A stretch of 64,000 nt of DNA from Chitinophagales bacterium (GCA_017303455.1 JAFLBM010000014.1:1-64000), one strand, 5' to 3'. Counted from the first letter of the stretch, positions 27,039-36,463 are shown. Notes: generated by a model from the letters alone, not told the origin. Numbers and translations: made by a program.

Positions 27039-30000
27039 TCAATCGTAATCAACCGGCGGAAGGTTGCGCTGCCGTACTTCTTTTTTGTAATGCCGGATCA
27101 GCTTCCGGTTACCTTTTACACCCGTGCTGGTGCTGGCCCCGCTGATCACCATTTTGATGAGGTAGTTGAGTGATGATCGTTCCCGGTTGCGCAGGTAGAA
27201 TATTTTCCCGGTTCTTTTTGTGTTCTTGTTTTTTATAAGAAAGCTGTTGGCTGCAAAATTCAGCAGGCCGGTGAGGAATTTTCTTTTCTTTTTATTCTTG
27301 GTTAAAATGATTTCTGCTTTCAGGTTATGGTAAAGCATCAGCATATCTCCATACGCATAATACTCATTGCCGTGTACCCGCATACTCATGGTGTCAAGAT
27401 AACCGGATTTTAACCGGGCGGATACCAATGGCACCAGTACCGGGTTCAGTATCCGCATATCAGCCGGTTTTAGGCGGGCTGTCATCAGGAAACCTGCCAG
27501 GGAATCCAAATAGGATTCTCTTAAACGAAGACGTACCCAAACCGAATCGAATAGATAGCCATTGGCCTGTATGCGCAAACTGTCTTTTTCAACCAGGTCA
27601 TAATTCCGGAATGGAAAGACCCGCAGGGTCATTCTTGTGACAGGAATTGTTCCGGCCTGGTCTGTTTTAGGGTTGTGCTCGGTGTAAACGGCATACGCAT
27701 TATTCAGCAGCACACTGTCAACCGAAATTTTAAAAGGTATACTTTTTATCCGGGTGGTCATTAGTGGTTTGATGACACCGGTTTTGAATGGCGGTCGGTT
27801 ATCCCGGTAATCGGAAAAGCGGACACTGTCAATTTTTGCTGTACCAATATTAACAATGGTATCACGGAGATATTTATCAAGATCAAACGGGCCGATGCTG
27901 ACAGCACCCGTCTTTGCCTGTACAAAATCTGTTTGGTAAGGGTGTTTTTTTACAAAAGTTTCCCGGTCATCAGCAGGGGAGTAGCGGAACGAATCCAATG
28001 TGAAATACCGGTTGCTGCGGTCATAGCCAGCATTGTACCAGTTGAAAACGTTATCGCTGTTTGTATAACTGCCCGTGATGCGATCCAAACGGAACCGGGT
28101 GTTCTGTTCAATTAATTTCCTTACACTGGATAAGGAGCCGGATTGAAGAGCAAGATCTTTCAGTTGTACAGTTTCAATTATTAATGATCCGGCTTTTTTA
28201 CCAAGGCTGTCAACCCGGAAATTTTTTCCATTCAGTAAAGCGATGCCTGCCTGCCAGTGAATGCCGGAATCACTTAGCTGCCGGTAGCTGATATCCTGCA
28301 ACCGGGCGGTTATTTCCCCTTTTCCTGCATCAAAGAGTTGTCCTTTTTCATTTTCCAGGATAAAACTGTTGAGGAGTACAGATAGTTGCCCGGCATTTAT
28401 AAAGGATTTCCCTGCACTCACTTCATCAAGTAATAAATAATTATTGCCAGTTCTCTTGCCATACCAATCCAGCTTTACAAAGCCATCTTCTGTTTGTTGC
28501 CTGAAATGTATTTCCGGTTGTTCAATTTTCAGATGATCGATGATTCCCACCGGGAGCGACAGATCTTTTACTATGGATGAATCCTCTTTTTTATTCAGCC
28601 AGATGCTGATGTCAGGTTTAGTGATCTTCATTTCCCGGGCATTAATCTCCCCGGCGATGGCCGATTGTATATCGGGTATAAATGAAAGTTGTGGAATGAC
28701 AGCATTAACTGTGTCAGTACTACCATTCTTTTTGAAACTGATATTTTTCAGGACAGCTTTTCTGTGATCAGCAATATCAACTTCCCGGATACTTAATTGA
28801 GAGTGCTGATCAGCGCCTTTTAAATTATTTCCTTCCAGCTGCAGACCGGCGATGATCGGTTTTTCGCCCGGCTTTAACAGGAATGCAATGGCGGATAAAT
28901 GATTGATATGGCCAGATGCAGATATGCCAGCGCCGGAAAACTGAACAGTGGTATTCTTGCCGTTGATATCTGTCAGGCTGATAAATGATGTCCCTTTACC
29001 GCTTTCCTTTTTCTGAATAGTGGAAAGATTGATATTGGCTTTATCCCAGTTGATCCCGGCAATGGTTACATCTCCTGTCAGCTCATTAATAAAGATCTCA
29101 TCCATACGAACAGCAGATGCTGAGGCATCAATACTCTTTTCATCATTCTGCACTAGCAACCTGCCTGCATTCAGTTTACTGTTATCGCCAGTATAGATAA
29201 TGCTGTCCATTTGCACCGACAGGTCGTTGATCCGGAAATTACCCTGGCTGAAATCAAGGTGGTTGACGGAACGGCGGATACCCGAAAGCTGGCTGGAGCC
29301 CAGTAGCAAACGGCTTTCCACGGATAAGGTGGCGTCTTTTAAATTCATATCAATACCACCATTCAAGTGCATTTTTATATTGCCATTCCGGATGGAAAGG
29401 TCTTCGAGCATAAATACCTGGCTGATATCTGCGAGGGCTTCAAAGAGATTTCTCTTTTGCTGCAGCCCGGTATTTTTAGCAGGCTCTTCCGTATAATGGA
29501 TCACCGGGTTATATAAAATGGCTTGTTGTGCTGTAAGTTTTTGTTCAAATAAAAGGTCATCCCAGGAAAGACCCGTGAGCTGGAACTTCGGAACTTTAAA
29601 ACTATTAACAGGGTTACCTTTCACCCGTTGCTGAAAGGAAAAATTATTAAGATAGATCTTGTCGTTATTGACAAGAATACTGTCAAACTGCAATGCGTAC
29701 AGGCTATCCCTGAGGAAATTCTCGTAGTTCCGGATCGCCATACCAAATTTCTCCACCCGGAACGGCCTTGCGGCATCGTTGTCAATGGTGAGGCCCTGTA
29801 TCTCGAAATTATTTTTATTGGAAGTGAAGGAACTGGGCTTGCCATTCCTGATGGTATTAATATCAAAGCTGGCATTGTTCACCACCACAAAATTGAGCAG
29901 CAGATCACCTGTCAGCTGGCGGATAATCTCATCCAGCTTCGGTGCTTTAACTCCTTTACTTTTTCTTTTATCCAGATCAACAACCAGTTTAAATGTAGGG

Positions 30001-30893
30001 TTGATGCAATACACCGAGTCTGCTTTGATCACTTCAGACCGGTAGAGGGTATCAAAATTGATGTTGGTTAACTGTAATGCGTCAAAATAGATACTGAAGC
30101 CGGTAGTGTTGTTATCTGTTTTTAGCGCAGCGATCATACAGCTGTCAAACTCCACGATTTTCTTTTCGATATTGATACGGAATTTCCGGTAAGTCAACCG
30201 GTGCCTCCCATCAGGAAACATGATATCCTGGTCTCTTGATTTCAATACAATGTTATCGCTGAAGAAAATTTTTTCTTTTCCTGTCAGCCGGCTGGTATCA
30301 ATTTTAAAATTGTCAATATGGAAATCGATCTTCCCGATTTGCACGGGCAACTGGTCCGGGTCCATTTTATTGACAAGGGTGAAAGTGGCATTCTCGATCT
30401 CAAACTTTTTTACTTCCAGCACCTTCATCGCATCCTGGATGGATTTATAGATGCGGCCCATTTCCTGCGGAATGGAAGATTTTTCTCCCCGGGTACTGTC
30501 CCGGGAAGCCCGGAGCCGGGTAACAAGAATATCGGGACTGTCAAGCGATAATTTATCGATCAGCACTTTCTTTTCAAAGATCAGCGGGAAAACAGCTTTT
30601 ACTTTTAGTTTGATATTTTTCACCGCGAAGCGATAGGTGGTGCCGGCGGTTACAGAATCGGTGGTATAAAAAACGGCATCTTCCAATTCCATTTTTTTAC
30701 TGAACCAGTTGAATTTGAAATTGCTGACCTCCAGTTTGATATTGCCATTCGATTTATTGGCCACAAGATCCTGTATGATCTCTTCCGCATGATGCACCAC
30801 CCAGAAATGAAAGGCTGTCAGCAGTACAAGTAAACTGCCAACGATGATGCCGGTAATTTTTAGAATTTTCCTGGTAAGCGGTTTTGCCGTCAA
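27039..30893 (-). CDS. Large AsmA/TamB-like envelope protein
   Basis: 1284 residues with one N-terminal membrane segment (about 10-32, ITGIIVGSLLVLLTAFHFWVVHHAEEIIQDLV) and then a long beta-rich, repetitive extracytoplasmic region with no cysteine-based or catalytic motif. The opening pattern (anchor, then ANKSNGNIKLEVSNFKFNWFSKKMELEDAVFYTTD) is that of the AsmA/DUF748 superfamily, proteins thought to form hydrophobic grooves bridging the envelope for lipid transport. A TTG at 30893 is the only plausible start, because an in-frame stop lies 15 bases upstream. The family is recognised but the specific function is not. Confidence 0.75.
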   Translation of the reverse strand: MTAKPLTRKILKITGIIVGSLLVLLTAFHFWVVHHAEEIIQDLVANKSNGNIKLEVSNFKFNWFSKKMELEDAVFYTTDSVTAGTTYRFAVKNIKLKVKAVFPLIFEKKVLIDKLSLDSPDILVTRLRASRDSTRGEKSSIPQEMGRIYKSIQDAMKVLEVKKFEIENATFTLVNKMDPDQLPVQIGKIDFHIDNFKIDTSRLTGKEKIFFSDNIVLKSRDQDIMFPDGRHRLTYRKFRINIEKKIVEFDSCMIAALKTDNNTTGFSIYFDALQLTNINFDTLYRSEVIKADSVYCINPTFKLVVDLDKRKSKGVKAPKLDEIIRQLTGDLLLNFVVVNNASFDINTIRNGKPSSFTSNKNNFEIQGLTIDNDAARPFRVEKFGMAIRNYENFLRDSLYALQFDSILVNNDKIYLNNFSFQQRVKGNPVNSFKVPKFQLTGLSWDDLLFEQKLTAQQAILYNPVIHYTEEPAKNTGLQQKRNLFEALADISQVFMLEDLSIRNGNIKMHLNGGIDMNLKDATLSVESRLLLGSSQLSGIRRSVNHLDFSQGNFRINDLSVQMDSIIYTGDNSKLNAGRLLVQNDEKSIDASASAVRMDEIFINELTGDVTIAGINWDKANINLSTIQKKESGKGTSFISLTDINGKNTTVQFSGAGISASGHINHLSAIAFLLKPGEKPIIAGLQLEGNNLKGADQHSQLSIREVDIADHRKAVLKNISFKKNGSTDTVNAVIPQLSFIPDIQSAIAGEINAREMKITKPDISIWLNKKEDSSIVKDLSLPVGIIDHLKIEQPEIHFRQQTEDGFVKLDWYGKRTGNNYLLLDEVSAGKSFINAGQLSVLLNSFILENEKGQLFDAGKGEITARLQDISYRQLSDSGIHWQAGIALLNGKNFRVDSLGKKAGSLIIETVQLKDLALQSGSLSSVRKLIEQNTRFRLDRITGSYTNSDNVFNWYNAGYDRSNRYFTLDSFRYSPADDRETFVKKHPYQTDFVQAKTGAVSIGPFDLDKYLRDTIVNIGTAKIDSVRFSDYRDNRPPFKTGVIKPLMTTRIKSIPFKISVDSVLLNNAYAVYTEHNPKTDQAGTIPVTRMTLRVFPFRNYDLVEKDSLRIQANGYLFDSVWVRLRLRESYLDSLAGFLMTARLKPADMRILNPVLVPLVSARLKSGYLDTMSMRVHGNEYYAYGDMLMLYHNLKAEIILTKNKKKRKFLTGLLNFAANSFLIKNKNTKRTGKIFYLRNRERSSLNYLIKMVISGASTSTGVKGNRKLIRHYKKEVRQRNLPPVDYD

Positions 30894-30948
30894 GGTGCGG
30901 AAAGATTAAGGCATAAATTTACTGAAAACCAACGGCTCATAAAACGAA

Positions 30949-30978
30949 AACCCCGTTTCTGCTACCAGAAACGGGGTT
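30949..30978 (-). terminator. Terminator of metG
   Basis: The perfect 13-bp stem AACCCCGTTTCTG / CAGAAACGGGGTT has a 4-base loop (30949-30961 and 30966-30978). On the minus strand it is followed by TTCGTTTTAT. It lies 20 bases after the metG stop. Confidence 0.9.
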
Positions 30979-30998
30979 GTTCTATCCATTTTTACCGG

Positions 30999-33584
30999 TT
31001 AACTAACATTTGAGCCGGTATCTATCGCATTTTCGGGGTTGATAAAATGGAGTTTACCTGATTTATCTTCCGCCATCAGGATCATACCATTGCTTTCAAT
31101 ACCTCTCATTTTCCGTGGTGCCAGGTTGGTCACAACGGTTACCTGTTTGCCAACTATGTCTTCGGGCTTAAAGTGAAGTGCAATACCGCTGACAATCGTT
31201 CTTGTTTCAAAACCAAGATCAACAGACAATTTTAAAAGTTTATCGGCTTTCTCCACTTTCTCCGCAGCCACGATTGTCCCCACCTTCAGGTCTATTTTAG
31301 CAAAGTCATCAAATTGGATAGTTGATTTGTTAACTGGTTGATCAGTTGACTGGGGTGCTGGCTCCGGGGTACTAGTTTTTACAGGTTCATTCATAATTAA
31401 ATTACTTTTCAACTTTTCAATTTGTTCACTGACTTCGGCGTCTTCAATTTTCCGGAATAATAACTGCGGTTCTCTTAAACTATATCCCACACTCAGCAGT
31501 TTTATTTTTCCGGCATTCTCCCAATCCAGCATTTTGTCCACCACTTTCATCATTTGTATCATTGTTTTGGCGGTGTTGGGCAGGAAGGGATTAATAAAGA
31601 TGGCCAGGTTTGCTGTTAACTGTAAGCACAGGTGCATCGTGTTATCAATGCTTTTTTGCACTCCGGGATTTTCTGCCAACTGTTTGGCTACGATCCAGGG
31701 TTCTTTTTTCTGCATGTATTGATTGCCCTTGCGGGACAGGTCGATCACTTCAAACAAGGCTTCCCGGAATTTATATTCTTCCAGCAGGCCTTCAATTTTT
31801 GTTTTTGCATTTTTGATCTCTTCCATCAGCAACCGGTCATTCTCATCAAGCAGGTCTTCATGCAGTTTGGGCACTTTTCCGCCGCAAAGTTTATGCATCA
31901 GCACCCAGGTCCTGTTCACAAAATTGCCAAAGATGGAAACGAGTTCACTGTTCACTGCATCCTGGAAACCCTTCCACATAAATTCACTGTCCTTGGTTTC
32001 CGGTGCAATCTGTGTTAAATAATACCGCAGCATATCCACGGCCTGCCCGCCGCCATTTTCCTTTTTTACAAAATCATTGATATAATCCCGCATATCCAGC
32101 TTCCAGTTACGGCTGGTACTCATTTTATCACCTTCCAGGTTCAGAAATTCATTAGCAGGAACATTGGCCGGTAAAATATTGCCATGCAGTTTCAGCATCA
32201 CCGGGAAGATGATGCAATGAAAAACAATATTGTCCTTGCCCACAAAATGCACCAGCTTGGTATCCTTATCATACCAATAAGGTTCCCATGCTTTATTATT
32301 ATTAAGGGCCCATTGTTTGGTGGCGCTGATATAGCCGATCGGCGCATCAAACCATACATACAGGACTTTTCCGGCCCCCCCGCCCCCAAGGGGGGGGATT
32401 TCAGACTCCGAATTTTGAAGTTTCTTTTTTTCAAGCTGAAGAAGTATGTCGTTCAATACCGTATCGGTATCATGCAACACTTGTTCGTTTGTAAAGCGAA
32501 TTACTTCAAACCCAAGTTTATTAAGCTCCCGGGTTCTTTCTTCATCAGAAATTTTATTTTCAGGTAGCTGATGAATTAACCCATCAACTTCAATGATCAG
32601 ATTTTCTGAAAGGCAAACAAAGTCTGCAATATAAGAGCCTATAATATGTTGCCTTCTAAATTTATGGCCAGATAACTTTTTGCCTCTTAAGATTTGCCAC
32701 AAAGCATTTTCTGCTTCTGTCGGGTTGCTGCGATGTTCTTCAACAAATTTTTTAAGCAGGCTATACGAAACTTGATCAGAAGTTCGAAACCCGTAAGCAG
32801 CCTTTGAATTATAGGATTCTGTATTCCCTCTCTTGGGGGGCAGGGGGGGCAGCTTTATGCCCCATTCAAGATCTCTTGTTACAGCCCTTGATTGCAAACC
32901 GCCTTCGATCCAGCTTTTACATTGACCTACTACGGTTGCTCTCCAGTCATCTTTATGTTGTTCTAAGATCCATTCCCTTAAAAATTGTTCGTGTTTACCC
33001 AATGGCAGGTACCAGTGCGATGTTTTTTTCTTGACCGGTGTTTTACCACTTAAAGTACTCACCGGGTTGATCAGTTCATCAGGACTTAATGTTCTGCCGC
33101 AGGTTTCACACTGGTCGCCAAAAGCCCGGTCGCTGCCGCAATTCGGGCAGGTGCCTTTGATATACCGGTCTGCCAGGAAGGTTTTGGCCTCTTCATCATA
33201 ATACTGTTCCGTTTCTTTTACTTCCAGTTCGCCCCGGTCATTCAGGTAGGTAAAAAATTCCTGTGCCGTTTCGTGGTGAAGGGGTTCACTGGTGCGGTGA
33301 TAAATATCAAAGCTCATCGACAGGTCTTCAAAATCCTGTTTCATCGCTTCGTGGTATTTATCAATGATCGCCCTGGGTGTTGTTCCTTCTTTGGTGGCCT
33401 GGATGGGAATAGCAGTACCATGCTCATCGCTGCCGCAGACAAATACCACATCTCTTTTTTGTGCCCGCAGGTAGCGGGCATAGATATCGGCCGGTATATA
33501 GGCACCGGCCAGGTGACCCACATGTTTCAATCCATTGGCATAGGGCAGGGCAGAGGTAATTAAATATCGTTTCGGAGTACTCAT
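30999..33584 (-). CDS. metG: Methionyl-tRNA synthetase with an inserted DUF559 nuclease domain
   Basis: Charges tRNA-Met. The class I core is intact: a HIGH-equivalent HVGH in YANGLKHVGHLAGAYIPA, a zinc knuckle (CPNCGSDRAFGDQCETCG), GKVLYVWFDAPIGYIS, and the KMSKS-equivalent GDKMSTS. The last ~110 residues (FAKIDLKVGTIVAAEKVEKAD...) are an EMAPII/Arc1p-like tRNA-binding domain. The protein is 861 residues where about 690-700 is usual. The surplus is residues 246-404, inserted in frame between RDLEWGIKLP and GKVLYVWFD, where relatives have only a short loop. The insert carries a DUF559 domain (residues about 280-388), flanked by PPLPPKRG and IPPLGGGGA. No splicing motifs are seen, so the mature enzyme probably keeps the domain. 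Confidence 0.96.
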   Translation of the reverse strand: MSTPKRYLITSALPYANGLKHVGHLAGAYIPADIYARYLRAQKRDVVFVCGSDEHGTAIPIQATKEGTTPRAIIDKYHEAMKQDFEDLSMSFDIYHRTSEPLHHETAQEFFTYLNDRGELEVKETEQYYDEEAKTFLADRYIKGTCPNCGSDRAFGDQCETCGRTLSPDELINPVSTLSGKTPVKKKTSHWYLPLGKHEQFLREWILEQHKDDWRATVVGQCKSWIEGGLQSRAVTRDLEWGIKLPPLPPKRGNTESYNSKAAYGFRTSDQVSYSLLKKFVEEHRSNPTEAENALWQILRGKKLSGHKFRRQHIIGSYIADFVCLSENLIIEVDGLIHQLPENKISDEERTRELNKLGFEVIRFTNEQVLHDTDTVLNDILLQLEKKKLQNSESEIPPLGGGGAGKVLYVWFDAPIGYISATKQWALNNNKAWEPYWYDKDTKLVHFVGKDNIVFHCIIFPVMLKLHGNILPANVPANEFLNLEGDKMSTSRNWKLDMRDYINDFVKKENGGGQAVDMLRYYLTQIAPETKDSEFMWKGFQDAVNSELVSIFGNFVNRTWVLMHKLCGGKVPKLHEDLLDENDRLLMEEIKNAKTKIEGLLEEYKFREALFEVIDLSRKGNQYMQKKEPWIVAKQLAENPGVQKSIDNTMHLCLQLTANLAIFINPFLPNTAKTMIQMMKVVDKMLDWENAGKIKLLSVGYSLREPQLLFRKIEDAEVSEQIEKLKSNLIMNEPVKTSTPEPAPQSTDQPVNKSTIQFDDFAKIDLKVGTIVAAEKVEKADKLLKLSVDLGFETRTIVSGIALHFKPEDIVGKQVTVVTNLAPRKMRGIESNGMILMAEDKSGKLHFINPENAIDTGSNVS
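32373..32849 (-). mobile_element. In-frame DUF559 element inside metG with GC-rich inverted ends
   Basis: 477 bp (159 codons). The ends are imperfect inverted repeats of about 28 bp: plus-strand left GGCCCCCCCGCCCCCAAGGG, and the right end inverted GCCCCCCCTGCCCCCCAAGA. The interior encodes a DUF559 domain with ANPTEAE-like NPTEAENALW, then GHKFRRQHIIGSYIADFVC, IIEVDG, a histidine at H338, and R350. D321, E332 and D334 are candidates for the PD-(D/E)xK active site. DUF559 (PF04480) is related to Vsr and other restriction-like nucleases. The mobility role is inferred from the bounded insertion in a conserved gene and the related ends in murC and the fadN-type gene. Confidence 0.8.
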
Positions 33585-33632
33585 ATTTTTTTGTAATCAG
33601 CTTTTGAATCTTTGGTCATCGTCCCTTGCGCC

Positions 33633-33648
33633 TGCCTGCCAGCAGGCA
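33633..33648. repeat. CCTGCCTGCC-type palindrome between the esterase and metG genes
   Basis: TGCCTGC and GCAGGCA are perfect inverted copies separated by CA, within a CCTGCCTGCCAGCAGGCAAG context. It shares the CCTGCCTGCC core with the repeats in rsmH and upstream of glyA. It is intergenic here. Confidence 0.65.
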
Positions 33649-33747
33649 AGTCGCACTCTTGTACTTTATATCACTATTCAGCAAATCAACAACTCATTTA
33701 GCCTGCAAAAATACCGGAATAGCAGGCATTACCCAAACCCTGCAAAA

Positions 33748-33775
33748 AACCCTCTGAGTGGCAGAGGGTTTAAAG
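33748..33775 (-). terminator. Terminator of the two-domain esterase gene
   Basis: Stem AACCCTCTG / CAGAGGGTT with a 5-base loop (33748-33756 and 33762-33770). On the minus strand TTTTTTGC follows. It lies 23 bases beyond the esterase stop codon. Confidence 0.88.
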
Positions 33776-33792
33776 AGTTGCTGGATGATCTT

Positions 33793-35415
33793 TTATTTCT
33801 TCCGCTTATGCAATAACATCCAGCCCAGGTAATCCGGTTCGGCAAAAGCATTATCCCAACTGTTATGGTTCACCCCGGGATATTCTGAATATTTTACTTC
33901 CGCTTTAATAGCTTTCAGTTTATCCACCATTTCTCTTGACAGGCTTACATTCACCACCGCATCCGCGGCACCATGAAATACCCAGAAAGCAGTTTTCTTT
34001 ACTCTTTTATCATAGCTTTTTACATCGCCACCACCACAAATGGGTAAGGCAGCTGCATATAAATTGGGGTAACGGTAAACGGATTCAAAAGTTCCCATCC
34101 CACCCATGGATAAACCGGTTATATACACCCTGGAAGCATCCACAGCTTCTTCAGTCATTATTTTTTTCACCAGTTCATTTGCTGCTAATAAAGGCCAGTT
34201 GCCTTCCCCGCTGTAATCGAGTTCAAATTTTACAGGTTGAACTGTTCTGTCAATTTTTGAAGAAGCCCAGAAACTTTCTTCAGGACATTGCGGGAATATG
34301 ATAATGGCAGGAAAGTTTTTGCGGTTCTGTTCTGTGAGCATGAGTTTGGCACCATGTGTCAGTTGCTTTTCATTATCCTTGCCCCTTTCGCCTGCACCAT
34401 GCAGGAACAGCAGTAAAGGGTATTTTTTTGTTTTATCATAATTCTCCGGGTAAAGAATACGATAAGGCAATGTTTTGCCTTCAGCAAATACAAATTCTTT
34501 TTTCTGGTACAGTGCATAGGCCGGGTTGAATGCCGGTTTCTTTAATAATCCCCGCATGTTCAGCCAGTCTCCAAACCGTTCGATCCATTGATCAGAAGGC
34601 AGGTTCTGCGGCTTCATACCAAAACCATGTCCGCCTTTTGCATACATATGCAGCTCGGCTTCTTTTTTAGAAGAAATCCATTTTGTATAAAGGTCAACGC
34701 TGTGCGGGGCAAGGCCTAACTGGTCATCACTGGCTGCAACAATAAACATAGGTGCTGCATCAGCGGCCATAGTTCCCTGCATTTCTTTCGGGAAAAATGG
34801 ATAGACAGGCACTGTGAAATCCGGTTTATTTTCTTTTGAATATCCAAAGCTGGTAGAAGCTGCTACTGTGCCACCGGCAGAAAAGCCCATGATACCGATG
34901 CGGTCTGTTGAAAGATTATACTCCGCTGCATGTTTTCTTACATACACAATCGCCGCCCTGCCATCAGCTATGGATAAGGGAATCACTTTGCCTGTCTCTT
35001 CTTCAAATTCTTTTGTACCCATTTTTCCGGCTACTTCCGCTGCCGGGTCATTTGTTGAACAGCGGACCAGCCGGTATTTTAAAACAAAACAGGTGACTCC
35101 TTTTTGTACCAGCCATTTGGCCACATCAAAACCTTCACTGTTGATAGATAAGGCATAAAAAGCACCACCGGGACAAATAATAACAGCAGTTCCATTGGCT
35201 TTACCTGCTTCAGGTTGAAAAACAGTCAATGTGGGTTTGCTGACGTTATACACCACTTTTGTCTGCCAGCTATTATTATCATTCTCTGCTTCATTCCAGG
35301 TCCAGCTTTCAGAGCCGGGAGCCGGGCCATCATATAAGGGGATTACTTTTTGTTGTGCATGAATGGCGGTTGTTCCGAGCAATGCAATACTCAGGAAAAG
35401 CAGAATTTTTTTCAT
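33793..35415 (-). CDS. Secreted tandem alpha/beta-hydrolase (two esterase domains)
   Basis: 540 residues from the ATG at 35415, which gives a clean signal peptide (MKKILLFLSIALLGTTAIHAQ). The first hydrolase (about residues 60-285) is of the BD-FAE/xylan-esterase-like type, with oxyanion CPGGAF, nucleophile elbow GFSAGG and a late GGHGFG histidine. The second (about 300-540) is PHB-depolymerase/phospholipase-like, with FLHGAGERGKDN, nucleophile GLSMGGMG and GVNHNSWDNA. Both appear catalytically complete. A polysaccharide-ester substrate is plausible but not shown. A perfect TAnnTTTG box at 35440-35447 overlaps an upstream in-frame ATG (35442), which supports the shorter start. Confidence 0.9.
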   Translation of the reverse strand: MKKILLFLSIALLGTTAIHAQQKVIPLYDGPAPGSESWTWNEAENDNNSWQTKVVYNVSKPTLTVFQPEAGKANGTAVIICPGGAFYALSINSEGFDVAKWLVQKGVTCFVLKYRLVRCSTNDPAAEVAGKMGTKEFEEETGKVIPLSIADGRAAIVYVRKHAAEYNLSTDRIGIMGFSAGGTVAASTSFGYSKENKPDFTVPVYPFFPKEMQGTMAADAAPMFIVAASDDQLGLAPHSVDLYTKWISSKKEAELHMYAKGGHGFGMKPQNLPSDQWIERFGDWLNMRGLLKKPAFNPAYALYQKKEFVFAEGKTLPYRILYPENYDKTKKYPLLLFLHGAGERGKDNEKQLTHGAKLMLTEQNRKNFPAIIIFPQCPEESFWASSKIDRTVQPVKFELDYSGEGNWPLLAANELVKKIMTEEAVDASRVYITGLSMGGMGTFESVYRYPNLYAAALPICGGGDVKSYDKRVKKTAFWVFHGAADAVVNVSLSREMVDKLKAIKAEVKYSEYPGVNHNSWDNAFAEPDYLGWMLLHKRKK

Positions 35416-35439
35416 ACGACTTTTTTTGATGAGGGAATT

Positions 35440-35447
35440 CAAAGGTA
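35440..35447 (-). promoter_or_regulatory. -7 promoter box (TACCTTTG) of the esterase gene
   Basis: Minus-strand TACCTTTG matches TAnnTTTG exactly and lies 25 bases before the ATG at 35415. No convincing -33 TTG was located. Confidence 0.55.
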
Positions 35448-35554
35448 GGGAAAGAAAAAAACCTCTTTAAATATGGAATACTATGCAAGAAGAATGTCAT
35501 GCTTTTCTTCCGTAAGCAGAAAAGAGTTTATTTTGTCTGTAATATAATTTATAA

Positions 35555-36463
35555 ATGATAAAGATTCCACCCTATTTGCAAAAAGGCGATACAATCGGGC
35601 TGGTATGCCCGGCCGGGTTTATGACGCTTGATAAAGTCCAAACCTGTATCAACACATTACAGGATTGGGGATATGCAATTAAGTTGGGCAAAACGATAGG
35701 CGGTAATTCACAAAATTATTTTTCCGGTACTGATGAAGAAAGGCTGGCCGATTTCCAGCAAATGCTGGATGATGATGAAGTGAAAGCTGTACTCTGTGCA
35801 AGAGGTGGCTATGGTACCGGCCGTATCATTGACCAGGTCGATTTCGGGAAATTTAAAAAGCAACCGAAGTGGATCATTGGATACAGTGATATTACCATCC
35901 TGCATTCACATCTTTACACGAATTATTATATTTCTTCATTGCATGCGCCGATGGCCGGGGCTTTTAATGAGGAGGGATATCAAAATGAATTTGTATTGTC
36001 ATTGAGGAATGCGCTGGAAGGAAAAAAAGCTAAATACCAGTGTGAGGTGCATGTGTTCAACCGGAAAGGGGAGGCAGTCGGTGAACTTGTCGGTGGCAAT
36101 CTTGCGTTGCTGGCTCATCTTGTTGGAACAGGTTCTGATCTCAAAACAAAAGGGAAGATCCTTTTTATTGAGGATGTTGGTGAGTATGTCTACAATATTG
36201 ACAGGATGTTTTACCAGTTGAAACGGAGCGGTAAACTTTCCAAACTGGCCGGTCTTATCATCGGTGGTTTCAGCGATATAAAAGATACGGAAAGGCCATT
36301 TGGGAAAACTGCTTACGAAGTGATTCATGAGATAGTGAAGGAATATGATTTCCCGGTTTGTTTTGATTTTCCTGTTAGCCATACTGACAGGAACTATGCA
36401 CTCAAAATCGGAGCAGGGTATAAGCTGAAAGTTAGTAAAGCGAAAGTTACACTCGAAGAATAG
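35555..36463 (+). CDS. LD-carboxypeptidase (MEROPS S66)
   Basis: Serine peptidase that trims the terminal D-Ala from recycled muropeptide tetrapeptides (LdcA/MccF family), 302 residues, no signal peptide. The family start GDTIGLVCPAG is present. The nucleophile is S111 in WIIGYSDIT, the glutamate lies in LFIEDVGEYVYNIDRM, and the histidine is in FPVSHTDRNYAL. The motif ARGGYGTGRIID is also diagnostic. A weak stem-loop (AATACCCG/CGGGTATT, 36464-36489) follows. Confidence 0.94.
   Translation: MIKIPPYLQKGDTIGLVCPAGFMTLDKVQTCINTLQDWGYAIKLGKTIGGNSQNYFSGTDEERLADFQQMLDDDEVKAVLCARGGYGTGRIIDQVDFGKFKKQPKWIIGYSDITILHSHLYTNYYISSLHAPMAGAFNEEGYQNEFVLSLRNALEGKKAKYQCEVHVFNRKGEAVGELVGGNLALLAHLVGTGSDLKTKGKILFIEDVGEYVYNIDRMFYQLKRSGKLSKLAGLIIGGFSDIKDTERPFGKTAYEVIHEIVKEYDFPVCFDFPVSHTDRNYALKIGAGYKLKVSKAKVTLEE

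Noticed and set aside
32373..32849. Intein in MetG
   Set aside because: The insert starts with proline and ends with alanine-glycine. There is no N-terminal Cys/Ser/Thr, no block B TxxH, and no C-terminal His-Asn, so protein splicing is not supported.
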